A stretch of 29,042 nt of DNA from JBHHZJ01 sp046758005 (GCA_046758005.1 JBHHZJ010000041.1:1-29042), one strand, 5' to 3'. Counted from the stretch's first letter, positions 1 through 7,584 are shown. A program made the numbers and translations. Notes: a model not told the origin generated them from the letters alone.

Positions 1-27
1 CACCACTACGGAACGATGATGCCCACA

Positions 28-104
28 CGATGGAAGCGTGATGGACGCGTGACGGAAGCATGACGGCAGGATGACGGCAGGATGACGGCAGGATGATGGC
101 CGCG
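28..104. repeat. 11-bp tandem repeat array, about seven units
   Basis: Seven consecutive 11-base units run from 28 to 104. The three at 61-71, 72-82 and 83-93 are identical (TGACGGCAGGA). The flanking units at 28-38, 39-49, 50-60 and 94-104 are diverged (form TGATGGACGCG or similar). The array lies 76 bases beyond the fumarase beta stop codon. The 11-base period is close to one helical turn and is not a multiple of three, so it is not a protein repeat. No stem-loop is obvious in it. Confidence 0.8.
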
Positions 105-179
105 GCGGCCTTGCCCGCCCCTCCCGCGTCGCCGCGCGGTCCCCGTGAGTCGCCGGCGTCTTGGCGGCGCGCGCGGCGC

Positions 180-860
180 TCAGATCACCTCCTCGCCGCG
201 CTCGTCGGTTTCGCCGTATCGGCGCAGCGTGGCCGGCTTCGTGCCGGCGTAAAGCCTGTCCAGGTTCTTGGCGATCTCGGCGTTGGCGCGTTCGAACAGG
301 CTGTTGCCCTCGAGATCGCTCTCGACGAGGAAGGGGCCGAAGTTCTCGACCTCGAAGACCCACATCGCCTGCGCGATGCCGAGCTCCTCCAGCCAGTGGA
401 CCTCGACCACGCGCTTGATGCCGCGGCCGAGCAGGGCGCCGGTGCCGTAGCCGACCGTCGTCAGATAAACCGCGCCGTGCGGGACGAACACCTTGCGGTA
501 GGTCTCGCCGGCCATGCCGGCCTTGCCGATGATCACCTTGCAACCCGACAAGCGGAACCACGGGTCGAGCCACTTGGCGAAACGGAACGATGCCGTGGCC
601 GCCACCGCACCCACGGTGTAGCTGCCGTCCGGCTCGACGGCGGCGGCGGGGGAGCAGTGGAAGTTGACGTTGCCGATCGCCGCGAGGTCGGTCGGCGGCG
701 CGGCGCCGTCCTCGATCAGCCGCTTGTAGACGCCCTCGCGGCCGGTATAGACCAGCCCGTCCAGGTACACGACGGTGCCGAGCTTGAGGCCCGCGATCGT
801 CTCGGCGCCGAGCGGCGTCTTCAGGCGGACCTGGTCAAGGTGTGCGGAGGGGTTTCCCAT
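180..860 (-). CDS. Class I fumarate hydratase (or tartrate dehydratase), beta subunit
   Basis: This 226-residue protein matches the beta (C-terminal) domain of class I iron-sulfur hydro-lyases such as fumarase and L(+)-tartrate dehydratase. The ATG at 860 lies inside the end of the alpha gene, giving a 41-base overlap and suggesting translational coupling. Visible family landmarks are the early VRLKTPLGAETIAGLKLGT segment, the YTGREGVYKRL stretch and the VIIGKAGM substrate-binding loop. In this family the alpha subunit carries the 4Fe-4S cluster and the beta subunit completes the active site. The upstream fumarate reductase/succinate dehydrogenase genes favour fumarate-malate interconversion over tartrate. 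The sequence alone does not exclude tartrate dehydratase, whose subunits are homologous. Confidence 0.88.
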   Translation of the reverse strand: MGNPSAHLDQVRLKTPLGAETIAGLKLGTVVYLDGLVYTGREGVYKRLIEDGAAPPTDLAAIGNVNFHCSPAAAVEPDGSYTVGAVAATASFRFAKWLDPWFRLSGCKVIIGKAGMAGETYRKVFVPHGAVYLTTVGYGTGALLGRGIKRVVEVHWLEELGIAQAMWVFEVENFGPFLVESDLEGNSLFERANAEIAKNLDRLYAGTKPATLRRYGETDERGEEVI

Positions 861-1786
861 TCCACCGTCTCCCGGCGCATGTAAGGGGTGAACCAGTTGG
901 GGTCGGTGCGGTAGGCGACCGAGCCGTCGGCGCCCGCGCGCGCCGTCGCCCGGCGCGACGACAGGCAGAAGGCGTGCACGCTCATCGGCATGCCGCCGGT
1001 GTGGCAGTAGCCGACCTCGATGTGGCAGTCGACCACCATCGACGAGCCGACGAAGCCCATGGCGCCCATGCCGATGCTGTTGCCCAGCTCCTTCAGCTCG
1101 AGCTCGAGCTCGGCGATGCGCGGGTCGGGGTTGCGGTCGCCGACGACGCGCAGGCACGCGGCCTGCTTGCCGAGCACCATGCTGGTGTCCTTGGCGCCGC
1201 CCAGGCCGACCCCGACGATCGCCGGCTGGCAGGCCAGGCCGCGCTTGCCGAAGGCGATCAGGGTGTCCAGGTAGAAGCGCTTGATGCCTTCGATGCCGTC
1301 GCCCGGGAAGAGCATGCGGTAGTCGGTCCCGAACAGCCCGCCCTTGTGCACGGTCGTGAGCTCGACCCAATCGGCGCCGGGCTCGAAGCTGTACTCGATC
1401 TCGGGCGCGTTGATGCCGACGTTGTTGTCGTGGTCGGTGCGCCACAGCGGATGCACCCGGTTGGGGCGCAGCGGCACGTCGTGGGTGGCCTTCGCCGTGG
1501 CCCGCCTGAGCGCGGCCTCCAGCGCCACCGGGCCGCCCTCGACGCGCGCCTCGTTGCCGAGCTTGACGTACCAGCGCGGCACGCCGGTGTCGCCGCACAT
1601 GGCGCGGCCATCCTCCTTGGCCGCCTCGTAGTTGTCGAGCATGGCCCGCAGCACGAACGCCGACAGGTCGCCGGTCTCGGTCTCGGCCATTTCGCGGATG
1701 CCGGCGAGGTAGTCGTCCGGGATCTCGATCGCCGCCTTGGCCATGAGCGCCTCGGCGACCTGTTGCAGCTTTTGCGCGCGAATCAT
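821..1786 (-). CDS. Class I fumarate hydratase (or tartrate dehydratase), alpha subunit
   Basis: This 321-residue protein is the alpha subunit of a heterodimeric class I fumarase/TtdA-type hydro-lyase, which adds water to fumarate reversibly at a 4Fe-4S cluster. Three cysteines sit in the expected cluster motifs: C64 in CGDTG, C186 just before the glycine-rich VGVGLGG stretch, and C261 in YCHTGGMP. The length is normal for a split-subunit enzyme. It starts 13 bases after the flavoprotein stop codon and overlaps the beta gene, so it belongs to the same operon. Its C-terminus, read through the overlap with the beta gene, is PPHTLTRSA. Having the hydratase and the fumarate/succinate oxidoreductase in one transcript suggests a dedicated malate-fumarate-succinate segment. 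Confidence 0.9.
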   Translation of the reverse strand: MIRAQKLQQVAEALMAKAAIEIPDDYLAGIREMAETETGDLSAFVLRAMLDNYEAAKEDGRAMCGDTGVPRWYVKLGNEARVEGGPVALEAALRRATAKATHDVPLRPNRVHPLWRTDHDNNVGINAPEIEYSFEPGADWVELTTVHKGGLFGTDYRMLFPGDGIEGIKRFYLDTLIAFGKRGLACQPAIVGVGLGGAKDTSMVLGKQAACLRVVGDRNPDPRIAELELELKELGNSIGMGAMGFVGSSMVVDCHIEVGYCHTGGMPMSVHAFCLSSRRATARAGADGSVAYRTDPNWFTPYMRRETVEWETPPHTLTRSA

Positions 1787-1799
1787 GGCGTTCTCCCGT

Positions 1800-3542
1800 C
1801 TAGGCCGTCGCTGTGTGCGGCGCGCCGGGCTCGTCCTCGATCAGCGACTGCCCCGGGCGCACGATGGAAAAGACCACCGGCTGGTGCGCGATCGCGATCG
1901 CGCCGCCGCGGCGGCGTGCGACGGTGAAGGCGGAGCCGTCCAGGTCGCCCGGCTCCGGGAAGTCCTCGCGGAAATGCGCGCCGCGCGAGTTTTCCCGCGC
2001 CAGCGCCGCGTGCGCGATGGCTTGGCCGACCTCGATCAGGCTGCGCAGGTTGAGCCAGTCGTGCCAGGTCAGGTTGAAGATTCGCTCGTTGTCGGCGAGC
2101 CCGGTGTCCAGCAGCTCCGCCTCCAGACCATCCAGCCGTTCGATCCCGCGCCGAAGTCCCTCGGCGGTGCGCAGCACGCCGACGTCGTCCCACATGGCGT
2201 CGAGCAGCCGCTCGCGCAACCCGTTCAGGTCGCCCGGCGGGCGCCCGAAGGGGTGCAGGGCGCGCGCGACCTCCGCCTCGAGGCGGATTTCGTCCGGGTC
2301 GCGCAGCGGCTCGCGCGCGACCCACGCGGCCATGACGTGGCCGGCGATCCCGCCGTAGACGGTCGAGTTGGCGACGCCGTTGCCGCCCAGCCGGTTGGCC
2401 CCGTGGACGCCGCCGGCGTCCTCGCCGGCGACGAACAGGCCCGGCAGCTCGGTCCGGGTGTCGGCGTCGCAGACCAGCCCGCCCATCAGGTAGTGGGCCG
2501 TGGGCACCACCTCGACCAGGCCGCCCGCCAGGTCGAAGCCGCAGTCCGCGCAGCGCTCGACCATGCCCTTGAAGCCGCGCCGCACGACGTCCGGGCCGAG
2601 GTGGCTCATCCGGATCCACACCCCGCCGTTGGGCGTCGTGTTCCCCTTGCGAATCTCGGCGTAGATCGCGCGGCTGACCACGTCGCGCGTGGCGCGCTCG
2701 CCGGCCGGGTCGTACGCGAGCATGAAGCGCCGGCCGCGGCCGTCGAGCAGGTGGCCGCCGGCGCCGCGCAGGCCCTCCTCCAGGACCGTGCCCGTCATCC
2801 GCGTCTCCGGCCCGGCGAGCAGGCCGGTCGGGTGGAACTGCACCATCTCCATGTCGCGCAGCGGCAGGCCGAGGCGCAGCGCCATGGCCAGGCCGTCCAT
2901 GCTCTTGTCGCCCGAGGGCGTGTGGTAGCGGTACATGGTCGGGCCGCCGCCGGTGGCGAGCAGCACCGCCTTGGCCCGCACGAAGCGGAAGGCGCCGCTG
3001 CGCATGTCGACCAGCAGCACGCCGGACAGCGCCGCGCCGTCGCGCGAAGGCACGAGGGCGAGCGCCCGGTGTTCCTCGAGCCGCGCGATCGGCCGCGCCC
3101 AGACCTGCTCCATCAGCCGGTTCATGATCTCGATGCCGGTGAGGTCGCCCTTGTGCACGGTGCGGTCGAAGCTCTGCCCGGCGAAGGCCTTGCCGTGCAG
3201 CGTGCCGTCGGGGTTGCGGTCGAAGAAGCAGCCGATCTCGTTCTCCAGCTCGCGCACCCGCTCGACCGCGGTGGCGCACAGGCGCCAGGCCAGCTCCTGA
3301 TCGGGCAGCCATTTGCCGCCGACGATCGTGTCCATGAAGTGGCGCTCGACCGAGTCGCCGGGCGCCAGGGCGACGTTGTAGCCGCCCTGCACCATGCGCG
3401 TGCAGCCGCACTTGCCGATCAGCCCCTTGACCGCGACGGTGATCCCGAGGCCGGGATCGGCCCGGGCGGCGTGGAGCGCGGCGAACAGGCCGGCGCCGCC
3501 GCTGCCCAGGATCAGGATGTCGGTGTCGTGGCGTTCCAACAT
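1800..3542 (-). CDS. Fumarate reductase/succinate dehydrogenase flavoprotein subunit with Cys at the flavinylation site
   Basis: This 580-residue FAD protein of the SdhA/FrdA family interconverts fumarate and succinate on the cytoplasmic side of the membrane. The FAD-binding GSGGAG is at residues 13-18. The substrate and proton-transfer residues are all visible: H237 in QFHPTGL, R286 in ERATRDVVSR, H350 in PTAHYLMGG and R384 in HGANRLGGN. The oddity is at residue 47. The motif reads GCTRMVQGG where covalently flavinylated SdhA/FrdA read SHT followed by the conserved GG, so His is replaced by Cys. This predicts non-covalent FAD, or possibly a thioether link. It lies 4 bases after the preceding anchor gene and 13 bases before the fumarase alpha gene. 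Family membership is secure. The physiological direction is inferred. Confidence 0.93.
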   Translation of the reverse strand: MLERHDTDILILGSGGAGLFAALHAARADPGLGITVAVKGLIGKCGCTRMVQGGYNVALAPGDSVERHFMDTIVGGKWLPDQELAWRLCATAVERVRELENEIGCFFDRNPDGTLHGKAFAGQSFDRTVHKGDLTGIEIMNRLMEQVWARPIARLEEHRALALVPSRDGAALSGVLLVDMRSGAFRFVRAKAVLLATGGGPTMYRYHTPSGDKSMDGLAMALRLGLPLRDMEMVQFHPTGLLAGPETRMTGTVLEEGLRGAGGHLLDGRGRRFMLAYDPAGERATRDVVSRAIYAEIRKGNTTPNGGVWIRMSHLGPDVVRRGFKGMVERCADCGFDLAGGLVEVVPTAHYLMGGLVCDADTRTELPGLFVAGEDAGGVHGANRLGGNGVANSTVYGGIAGHVMAAWVAREPLRDPDEIRLEAEVARALHPFGRPPGDLNGLRERLLDAMWDDVGVLRTAEGLRRGIERLDGLEAELLDTGLADNERIFNLTWHDWLNLRSLIEVGQAIAHAALARENSRGAHFREDFPEPGDLDGSAFTVARRRGGAIAIAHQPVVFSIVRPGQSLIEDEPGAPHTATA

Positions 3543-3546
3543 CGCC

Positions 3547-3888
3547 TCACACCGCGTTCAACAGGAAGGCGAAGGCGGCCAGCGCCGAGGCCCCGCCGGC
3601 GAGCGCGGCCAGCGATTTCTGCCAGTCGCGCCAGGGCAGCAGCTCGAGCGCGAGCAACCGCAGGCCGCCGAGCGCGTGCGCCGCGAGCAGGAAGACCAGG
3701 CCCATCTCGGCCGCCTTGACCCACGGCGATTCGGTCCACACGAGGAAGCCGTCGAGCGCCGCCGCGCCCTCGAGCGCCAAGCCCAGCGCCAGAAAATGCA
3801 CCGGCAGGAACAGCGCCAGGGCCACGCCCGAGAGCCGGTGCAGCGCGAAGGCCCACCACAGCGCGTGCCGGCGGTGCGGGCGGATCAC
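3547..3888 (-). CDS. SdhC/SdhD-like haem anchor subunit (second anchor gene)
   Basis: This 113-residue hydrophobic protein has about three membrane segments (roughly 12-37, 58-82 and 93-112). It lies between the other anchor gene and the flavoprotein gene. It shows an SDH cytochrome b signature: RLSG at 18-21 followed by H31, and HALGGLR at 71-77. H31 and H71 are plausible haem-iron ligands. Its ATG overlaps the preceding gene's stop by four bases. R18, H31, H71 and R77 correspond in spacing to R11, H24, H65 and R71 of the neighbouring anchor, which suggests an ancient duplication. It would dock the catalytic subunits to the membrane and pass electrons to or from quinone. Assignment rests on context and motifs, since small anchors diverge strongly. 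Confidence 0.8.
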   Translation of the reverse strand: MIRPHRRHALWWAFALHRLSGVALALFLPVHFLALGLALEGAAALDGFLVWTESPWVKAAEMGLVFLLAAHALGGLRLLALELLPWRDWQKSLAALAGGASALAAFAFLLNAV

Positions 3889-4214
3889 GACACCACGGCC
3901 GCGACGGCGCGGCCCCCGAGCGCGAGCAAGACCAGGCCGACGGCGAGCGCGGCGAGGTCGAGGCCCCGCCCGCGCCAGCCGAAGGTCTCGGCCGCCACGG
4001 TGCGCAGGCCGATCGCCGCGTGCACCGCCGCGGCGGCGACGAACAGCCCATAGAAGCCGGCCCAGAACGGGCTGCCGCGGGTGCGCGCCAGGATTTCCGC
4101 CCCCGACAGGCCGTCCTGCGCCGCGTAGACGATGAGCGCCAGGTGCGCGAGCACCAACGGCGCCATGACCAGCGCGCTGATCCGTTGCGCCACGTAGAGA
4201 TGGGCGGCGCGCAT
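3885..4214 (-). CDS. SdhC/SdhD-like haem anchor subunit (first anchor gene)
   Basis: This 109-residue membrane protein has three predicted hydrophobic helices (about 12-31, 50-70 and 84-107). The start MRAAHLYVAQ at 4214 sits two bases after the iron-sulfur subunit stop, which decides the start despite a longer open frame upstream. RISALVMAPLVLAH (11-24) and HAAIGLR (65-71) match the SDH cytochrome b pattern of an Arg-x-Ser helix followed by a haem His. H24 and H65 are candidate ligands. Together with its neighbour this gives four membrane histidines, so a two-haem anchor is possible, unlike the haem-free FrdCD of E. coli. The haem count is inferred. Confidence 0.8.
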   Translation of the reverse strand: MRAAHLYVAQRISALVMAPLVLAHLALIVYAAQDGLSGAEILARTRGSPFWAGFYGLFVAAAAVHAAIGLRTVAAETFGWRGRGLDLAALAVGLVLLALGGRAVAAVVS

Positions 4215-4216
4215 CC

Positions 4217-4942
4217 TCACAATTCCCCGCGCACGGCGGCCCCGAACACGGCGCGCTTGAGCCCGGCGATGGCGGCCGTGGGGTTGAGGCCCGTGGGGCA
4301 GTAGGTCATGCAGCTCTGGTGGCTGTGGCAGTTGTGGCAGCCCGCCTCGCCCGCCACCGCGCGCAGGCGCGCCCCGCGCGCCCCGTCGCGCGCGTCGTTC
4401 TGCAGCGTCCAGGCGCGGTTCAGCGCGGCCGGGCCGAGATAGCCGGGGTTCCACGCCACCACGTCGCACGCGGCGTAGCAGACCGCGCAGTTGATGCACT
4501 CGATGCCGGCGTCCGCGGCCAGCCGCGCCGGCGAATCGGGCGCGATGCGCTCGATCTCGTCCGTGCGGGTGCGCGTGGCCTCGAAGCGGCCGAGCGCCGC
4601 CTGCCACTTCTCGAAAAAGCCGGTCATGTCGCCCGCCAGGTCCTTGATGACGGGCACGTTGCGCAGGGGCTCGATGGTCAGCCTCCGGTCCTTGGCGACC
4701 TTGGCGACGTGGGTACGGCAGGTCCAGCGCGGCTTGCCGTTGACCGTCATCGCGCAGGAGCCGCACATGCCCACCCGGCAGGCGAACCGGTACGCGAGCG
4801 TGGGATCGAGGTTGCGCTGCACCCAGGTGACGACGTCGAGCACGGTCTGATTGGCGCGGTGCGGCACCTCGAAGGACACCAGACGGCCCCGTGCGTCCCC
4901 TTTCCAGATCCGTACGGCTAGAGTTTCGGCGGCGGTGCCCAT
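4217..4942 (-). CDS. Fumarate reductase/succinate dehydrogenase iron-sulfur subunit
   Basis: This 241-residue SdhB/FrdB protein carries electrons between flavin and the membrane anchor. The N-terminal 2Fe-2S ferredoxin domain has C55, C60, C63 and C75. The C-terminal domain has C149, C152, C155 and C159 in CINCAVCYAAC, then C205, C211 and C215 in CHSHQSCMTYCP. These supply the standard 4Fe-4S and 3Fe-4S clusters. An additional Cys, C202, creates a CHNC motif just ahead of the last group and is not part of the usual ligand set. The length matches the family. It is the first gene of the six-gene operon, and the AT-rich region 4943-5090 directly upstream is the likely promoter. Confidence 0.94.
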   Translation of the reverse strand: MGTAAETLAVRIWKGDARGRLVSFEVPHRANQTVLDVVTWVQRNLDPTLAYRFACRVGMCGSCAMTVNGKPRWTCRTHVAKVAKDRRLTIEPLRNVPVIKDLAGDMTGFFEKWQAALGRFEATRTRTDEIERIAPDSPARLAADAGIECINCAVCYAACDVVAWNPGYLGPAALNRAWTLQNDARDGARGARLRAVAGEAGCHNCHSHQSCMTYCPTGLNPTAAIAGLKRAVFGAAVRGEL

Positions 4943-5090
4943 GATGGCCGGCTCCTCCCTGCCCGGACGCGACCGTGTCGGCGCCGGTTTGGTGGCCAGC
5001 AGACTAGCCGGGCGCTAAGGATAAGGAAAAGCGAATTAAAATGAAAATATGTTTCAATTTTTCTTAAGTAAATGACAGTCGCTGCCGGCC
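4943..5090 (-). promoter_or_regulatory. Likely promoter/operator region of the frd-fum operon
   Basis: This 148-base gap separates the LysR stop from the iron-sulfur subunit start. Most of the locus is very GC-rich, but about 5020-5075 is strongly AT-rich. It contains the dyad TGAAA-N5-TTTCA at 5042-5056. LysR-type regulators bind interrupted dyads in such places, so this is a reasonable operator candidate for the adjacent regulator. No convincing -35/-10 pair could be fixed by eye. Confidence 0.5.
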
Positions 5091-5969
5091 TTACGGGCCC
5101 GCATCCGCCAAGGCCGACAGCTCGGCGGACAAGGCTTCGATCAGGTTGGCCTTCGGATGCGCCTCGCGCCGAACGAGACCCAGCACGCGGTACACCGTGG
5201 GCTTGGCCAAGGTCACGTGGCGGACCGGAAGGGGGAACGGCGTGCCGACGCGGCGGTGCGGCACGAGCGACACGCCGAGTCCCTGAAACACCATCGCTCC
5301 GATGGCTTCCAGCGTGTCGAGCGTCATGAACTCGCGCACCCGGATGCCGCGGGCCCGAAGGGTCTCGTCGATCAGACGTCCCACCCAGGCGCTGCGGCTG
5401 AAGCGGATGAAGGGGAGGGTGGCGAGCAGCTCTTCCGCCGGGACTTCCGGCGCGCTCATCGGGGCGATGACGATGAGCGGCTCGCGCAGGAAAGGCTCCC
5501 ACGCCAGGCCGGGCACGGGCTGCGGCAGGTCGCTGATGATGGCCGTGTCCAGATGGCCCCGTTCGACCAGATGCACGAGATCGGCGGAGGCGCCGGTCGA
5601 AAGGTCGACGTGCAAGCGCGGATAACGGCTGCGCATCGCGGCCAGGGCGCGCGGTGTTATGCCGGTCAGCGTGGTGGGCACGGCGCCAAGCCGCAGATCG
5701 CCCTCGATGCCCGCGAAGTCGCGGTGCAGGAGCCGCAATCGATCGTAGGCGCGGACGATCTCGATCGCCTTCGGCACCAGCGCGCGCCCCGCTTCGCTCA
5801 ACTCGGGCGGGCGGCGGCCGCGGTCGAACAGCGTGACGCCGAGTTCGTCCTCCAGGCTTTTCACCTGCATGCTGACCGCCGCTTGGGTGACGAAGACCCG
5901 TTCCGCCGCGGCGGCGAAGGAGCCGGACTCGGCGATGGCGATCAGGGTCCGCAAATGGCGAATGGACAT
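5091..5969 (-). CDS. LysR-family transcriptional regulator
   Basis: This 292-residue protein has an N-terminal winged helix-turn-helix (about 1-60, with SFAAAAERVFVTQAAVSMQV across the recognition helices) and a periplasmic-binding-like effector domain (about 88-290). The ATG at 5969 gives the canonical MSIRHLRTLIAIAESGSF start. It is co-directional with, and 148 bases upstream of, the frd-fum operon. This differs from the classic divergent LysR layout, but the operon is still the most likely target. A C4-dicarboxylate effector would fit the context and is an inference only. The region upstream of it (5970-6124) is AT-rich and probably holds its own promoter. Confidence 0.93.
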   Translation of the reverse strand: MSIRHLRTLIAIAESGSFAAAAERVFVTQAAVSMQVKSLEDELGVTLFDRGRRPPELSEAGRALVPKAIEIVRAYDRLRLLHRDFAGIEGDLRLGAVPTTLTGITPRALAAMRSRYPRLHVDLSTGASADLVHLVERGHLDTAIISDLPQPVPGLAWEPFLREPLIVIAPMSAPEVPAEELLATLPFIRFSRSAWVGRLIDETLRARGIRVREFMTLDTLEAIGAMVFQGLGVSLVPHRRVGTPFPLPVRHVTLAKPTVYRVLGLVRREAHPKANLIEALSAELSALADAGP

Positions 5970-6124
5970 GGCGGGGCGGCGGAGCGCAAATCCGAGGTAT
6001 TGTCAGAAAACCTGAAGCAATATCCCCTTCTTGGCAAGATTTCATCAACAAAACTCAAGCTTCTTTCGGAAGGCGCCTTCGGGACGTCGGCGTAACGGGC
6101 TTGGCGTCCGGCCCTGTCGCCTCC

Positions 6125-7414
6125 TCACGCCGCGCTTCCGGGGGCGAGCGTCGCGAGGGCGTCGTCCAGGCGATCGCAAAAGGCGTCGCAAACGCCCTCG
6201 TCGTGGGCGATCGAAAGATAGAGCTTGGTCCCCATGGGGTTGAGGAAGACGCCTCGATCGAACAGGTCCAGCATCAGCTTCCGGCTCGTGCCGCTGTCGG
6301 CCTTGCGGGCGGAGCGGTAGTCCGTGACCGGGTCCGGCGACAGGACGACCTGGGCGATCGGCCCGTCGCCGATGACCTGAGCGGCGATTCGGCGGCCGCG
6401 AAGCACATCGCGCATGGATCGCCTGAGGTATCGGCCGAGCGCGTGCAGTCGCTCGTAGGTGCCCGGGGCGCGAAACACGGCAAGCGCCGCGTTGGCCGCC
6501 GCGGTCGAAATCGGGTTGCCGCCGAGCGTCGAGGCCATCCAGACGTACGCGTCCGTGCCCTTCCGCGATTCCTCGACCATCTCCATGATGTCCGCGCGTC
6601 CGCCGAAGACGCCGATCGGATAGCCCCCGCCGAGCGCCTTTCCATAAGCGACCAGATCGGGAACGACGCCGTAGTACTCCTGGGCGCCGCCATAGGCCAG
6701 GCGGAAGCCGGTGACCACCTCGTCGAACACCAACAGCAGGCCATGCCGGTCGCAGAGCCGGCGCACGCCTTCCAGGAACCCCGGCTGCGGGGGCGTGCAG
6801 CGCTGCAACGGCTCCATGATCACGGCGGCCAGTTCATCGGCGTGCCGGGCGACGATCCGCTCGGTGGCCTGCAAATCGTTGTAGGGCGCCACGAGCAGAT
6901 CGAACTTGGCCATCGGCGTGCCGGCGCTCGTGAGTTCCGGTTCCGGGAAGTCCAGGAGCCGGGTCGGAAACAGGCTCGTGACCCCGGGTTCGTTGGCGCC
7001 GTGGTAGGCGCCCTCGAACTTGAGCAGCTTGGGTTTGCCGGCGAAGGCCCGCGCCAGACGTTGGCAGTACATGTTCGCTTCGGTGCCCGAGGCGCAGAAT
7101 CGCAGCCGCTCGGCCGCCGGACCGGCGCGCTGTATCTCCTCGGCAAGCGCCAGGGCGTGCGTGTTCAGATAGGCGAAGTTGGAACCTCGAGGCGCCTGCC
7201 GCCGCACCGCCTCGACGATTTCCGCCCGGGCATGGCCGACCAGACAGGATCCCCAGGCCATGGAGAAATCGAGGTATTCCTTGCCTTGCGTATCCCAGAG
7301 CCGGCAGCCCTCGCCGCGCGCGACGACGACGAGCCGGTCGGCCGGCAGATCGAACTCGCCGTTCGATATTCCGGCCGGAAAGACGCCGAGCGCGCGCTCC
7401 TGCGATGTCGTCAT
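6125..7414 (-). CDS. Class III aminotransferase, glutamate-1-semialdehyde 2,1-aminomutase-like
   Basis: This 429-residue PLP enzyme is of the class III aminotransferase/GSA aminomutase family. Visible landmarks are ASGTEANMYCQRLARA (108-123) for phosphate binding, FEGAYHG (133-139), the cofactor-binding Asp in DEVVTGFR (D231) and the PLP lysine K259 in YGKALGGGYPIG. The length matches HemL, but no other haem-synthesis gene is nearby. Many HemL paralogues act on other amino compounds, so the substrate cannot be assigned. It lies 155 bases upstream of lysR on the same strand and diverges from the AhpD-like gene. No strong ribosome binding site is seen before the ATG at 7414. MTTSQERALGVFPAGISNGE is a normal N-terminus for the family. 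Confidence 0.88.
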   Translation of the reverse strand: MTTSQERALGVFPAGISNGEFDLPADRLVVVARGEGCRLWDTQGKEYLDFSMAWGSCLVGHARAEIVEAVRRQAPRGSNFAYLNTHALALAEEIQRAGPAAERLRFCASGTEANMYCQRLARAFAGKPKLLKFEGAYHGANEPGVTSLFPTRLLDFPEPELTSAGTPMAKFDLLVAPYNDLQATERIVARHADELAAVIMEPLQRCTPPQPGFLEGVRRLCDRHGLLLVFDEVVTGFRLAYGGAQEYYGVVPDLVAYGKALGGGYPIGVFGGRADIMEMVEESRKGTDAYVWMASTLGGNPISTAAANAALAVFRAPGTYERLHALGRYLRRSMRDVLRGRRIAAQVIGDGPIAQVVLSPDPVTDYRSARKADSGTSRKLMLDLFDRGVFLNPMGTKLYLSIAHDEGVCDAFCDRLDDALATLAPGSAA

Positions 7415-7523
7415 GACGCGAGCTTATCCGAGCGGTTCCCCGGGGTCCAAGGCGGGATTGCGGCGGCACGGCCTCGCGGCGTAAGGCTCGCGGAACGCGC
7501 GGGTTTGGGATAGAACCAGCGGC

Positions 7524-7550
7524 GCGACCGGCCGCATGGGCGCCGGTCGC
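7524..7550. promoter_or_regulatory. 9-bp inverted repeat in a divergent intergenic region
   Basis: GCGACCGGC at 7524-7532 and GCCGGTCGC at 7542-7550 form a perfect inverted repeat with a 9-base spacer. Centre-to-centre spacing is about 18 bases. It sits between the minus-strand aminotransferase gene and the plus-strand AhpD-like gene, 35 bases ahead of the latter. It could be an operator or a leader hairpin. The sequence does not decide which. Confidence 0.45.
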
Positions 7551-7584
7551 CGAACATGCCGCAGTTGGAGGCCATCGCAGTCGC

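Noticed and set aside
180..1786. Calling the hydratase specifically L(+)-tartrate dehydratase
   Set aside because: The subunits fit both families, but co-transcription with a fumarate/succinate oxidoreductase makes fumarase the better reading.
1737..3719. A 660-residue plus-strand open frame opposite the flavoprotein gene
   Set aside because: It is a GC-driven antisense frame; the minus strand encodes an intact SdhA/FrdA-family protein.
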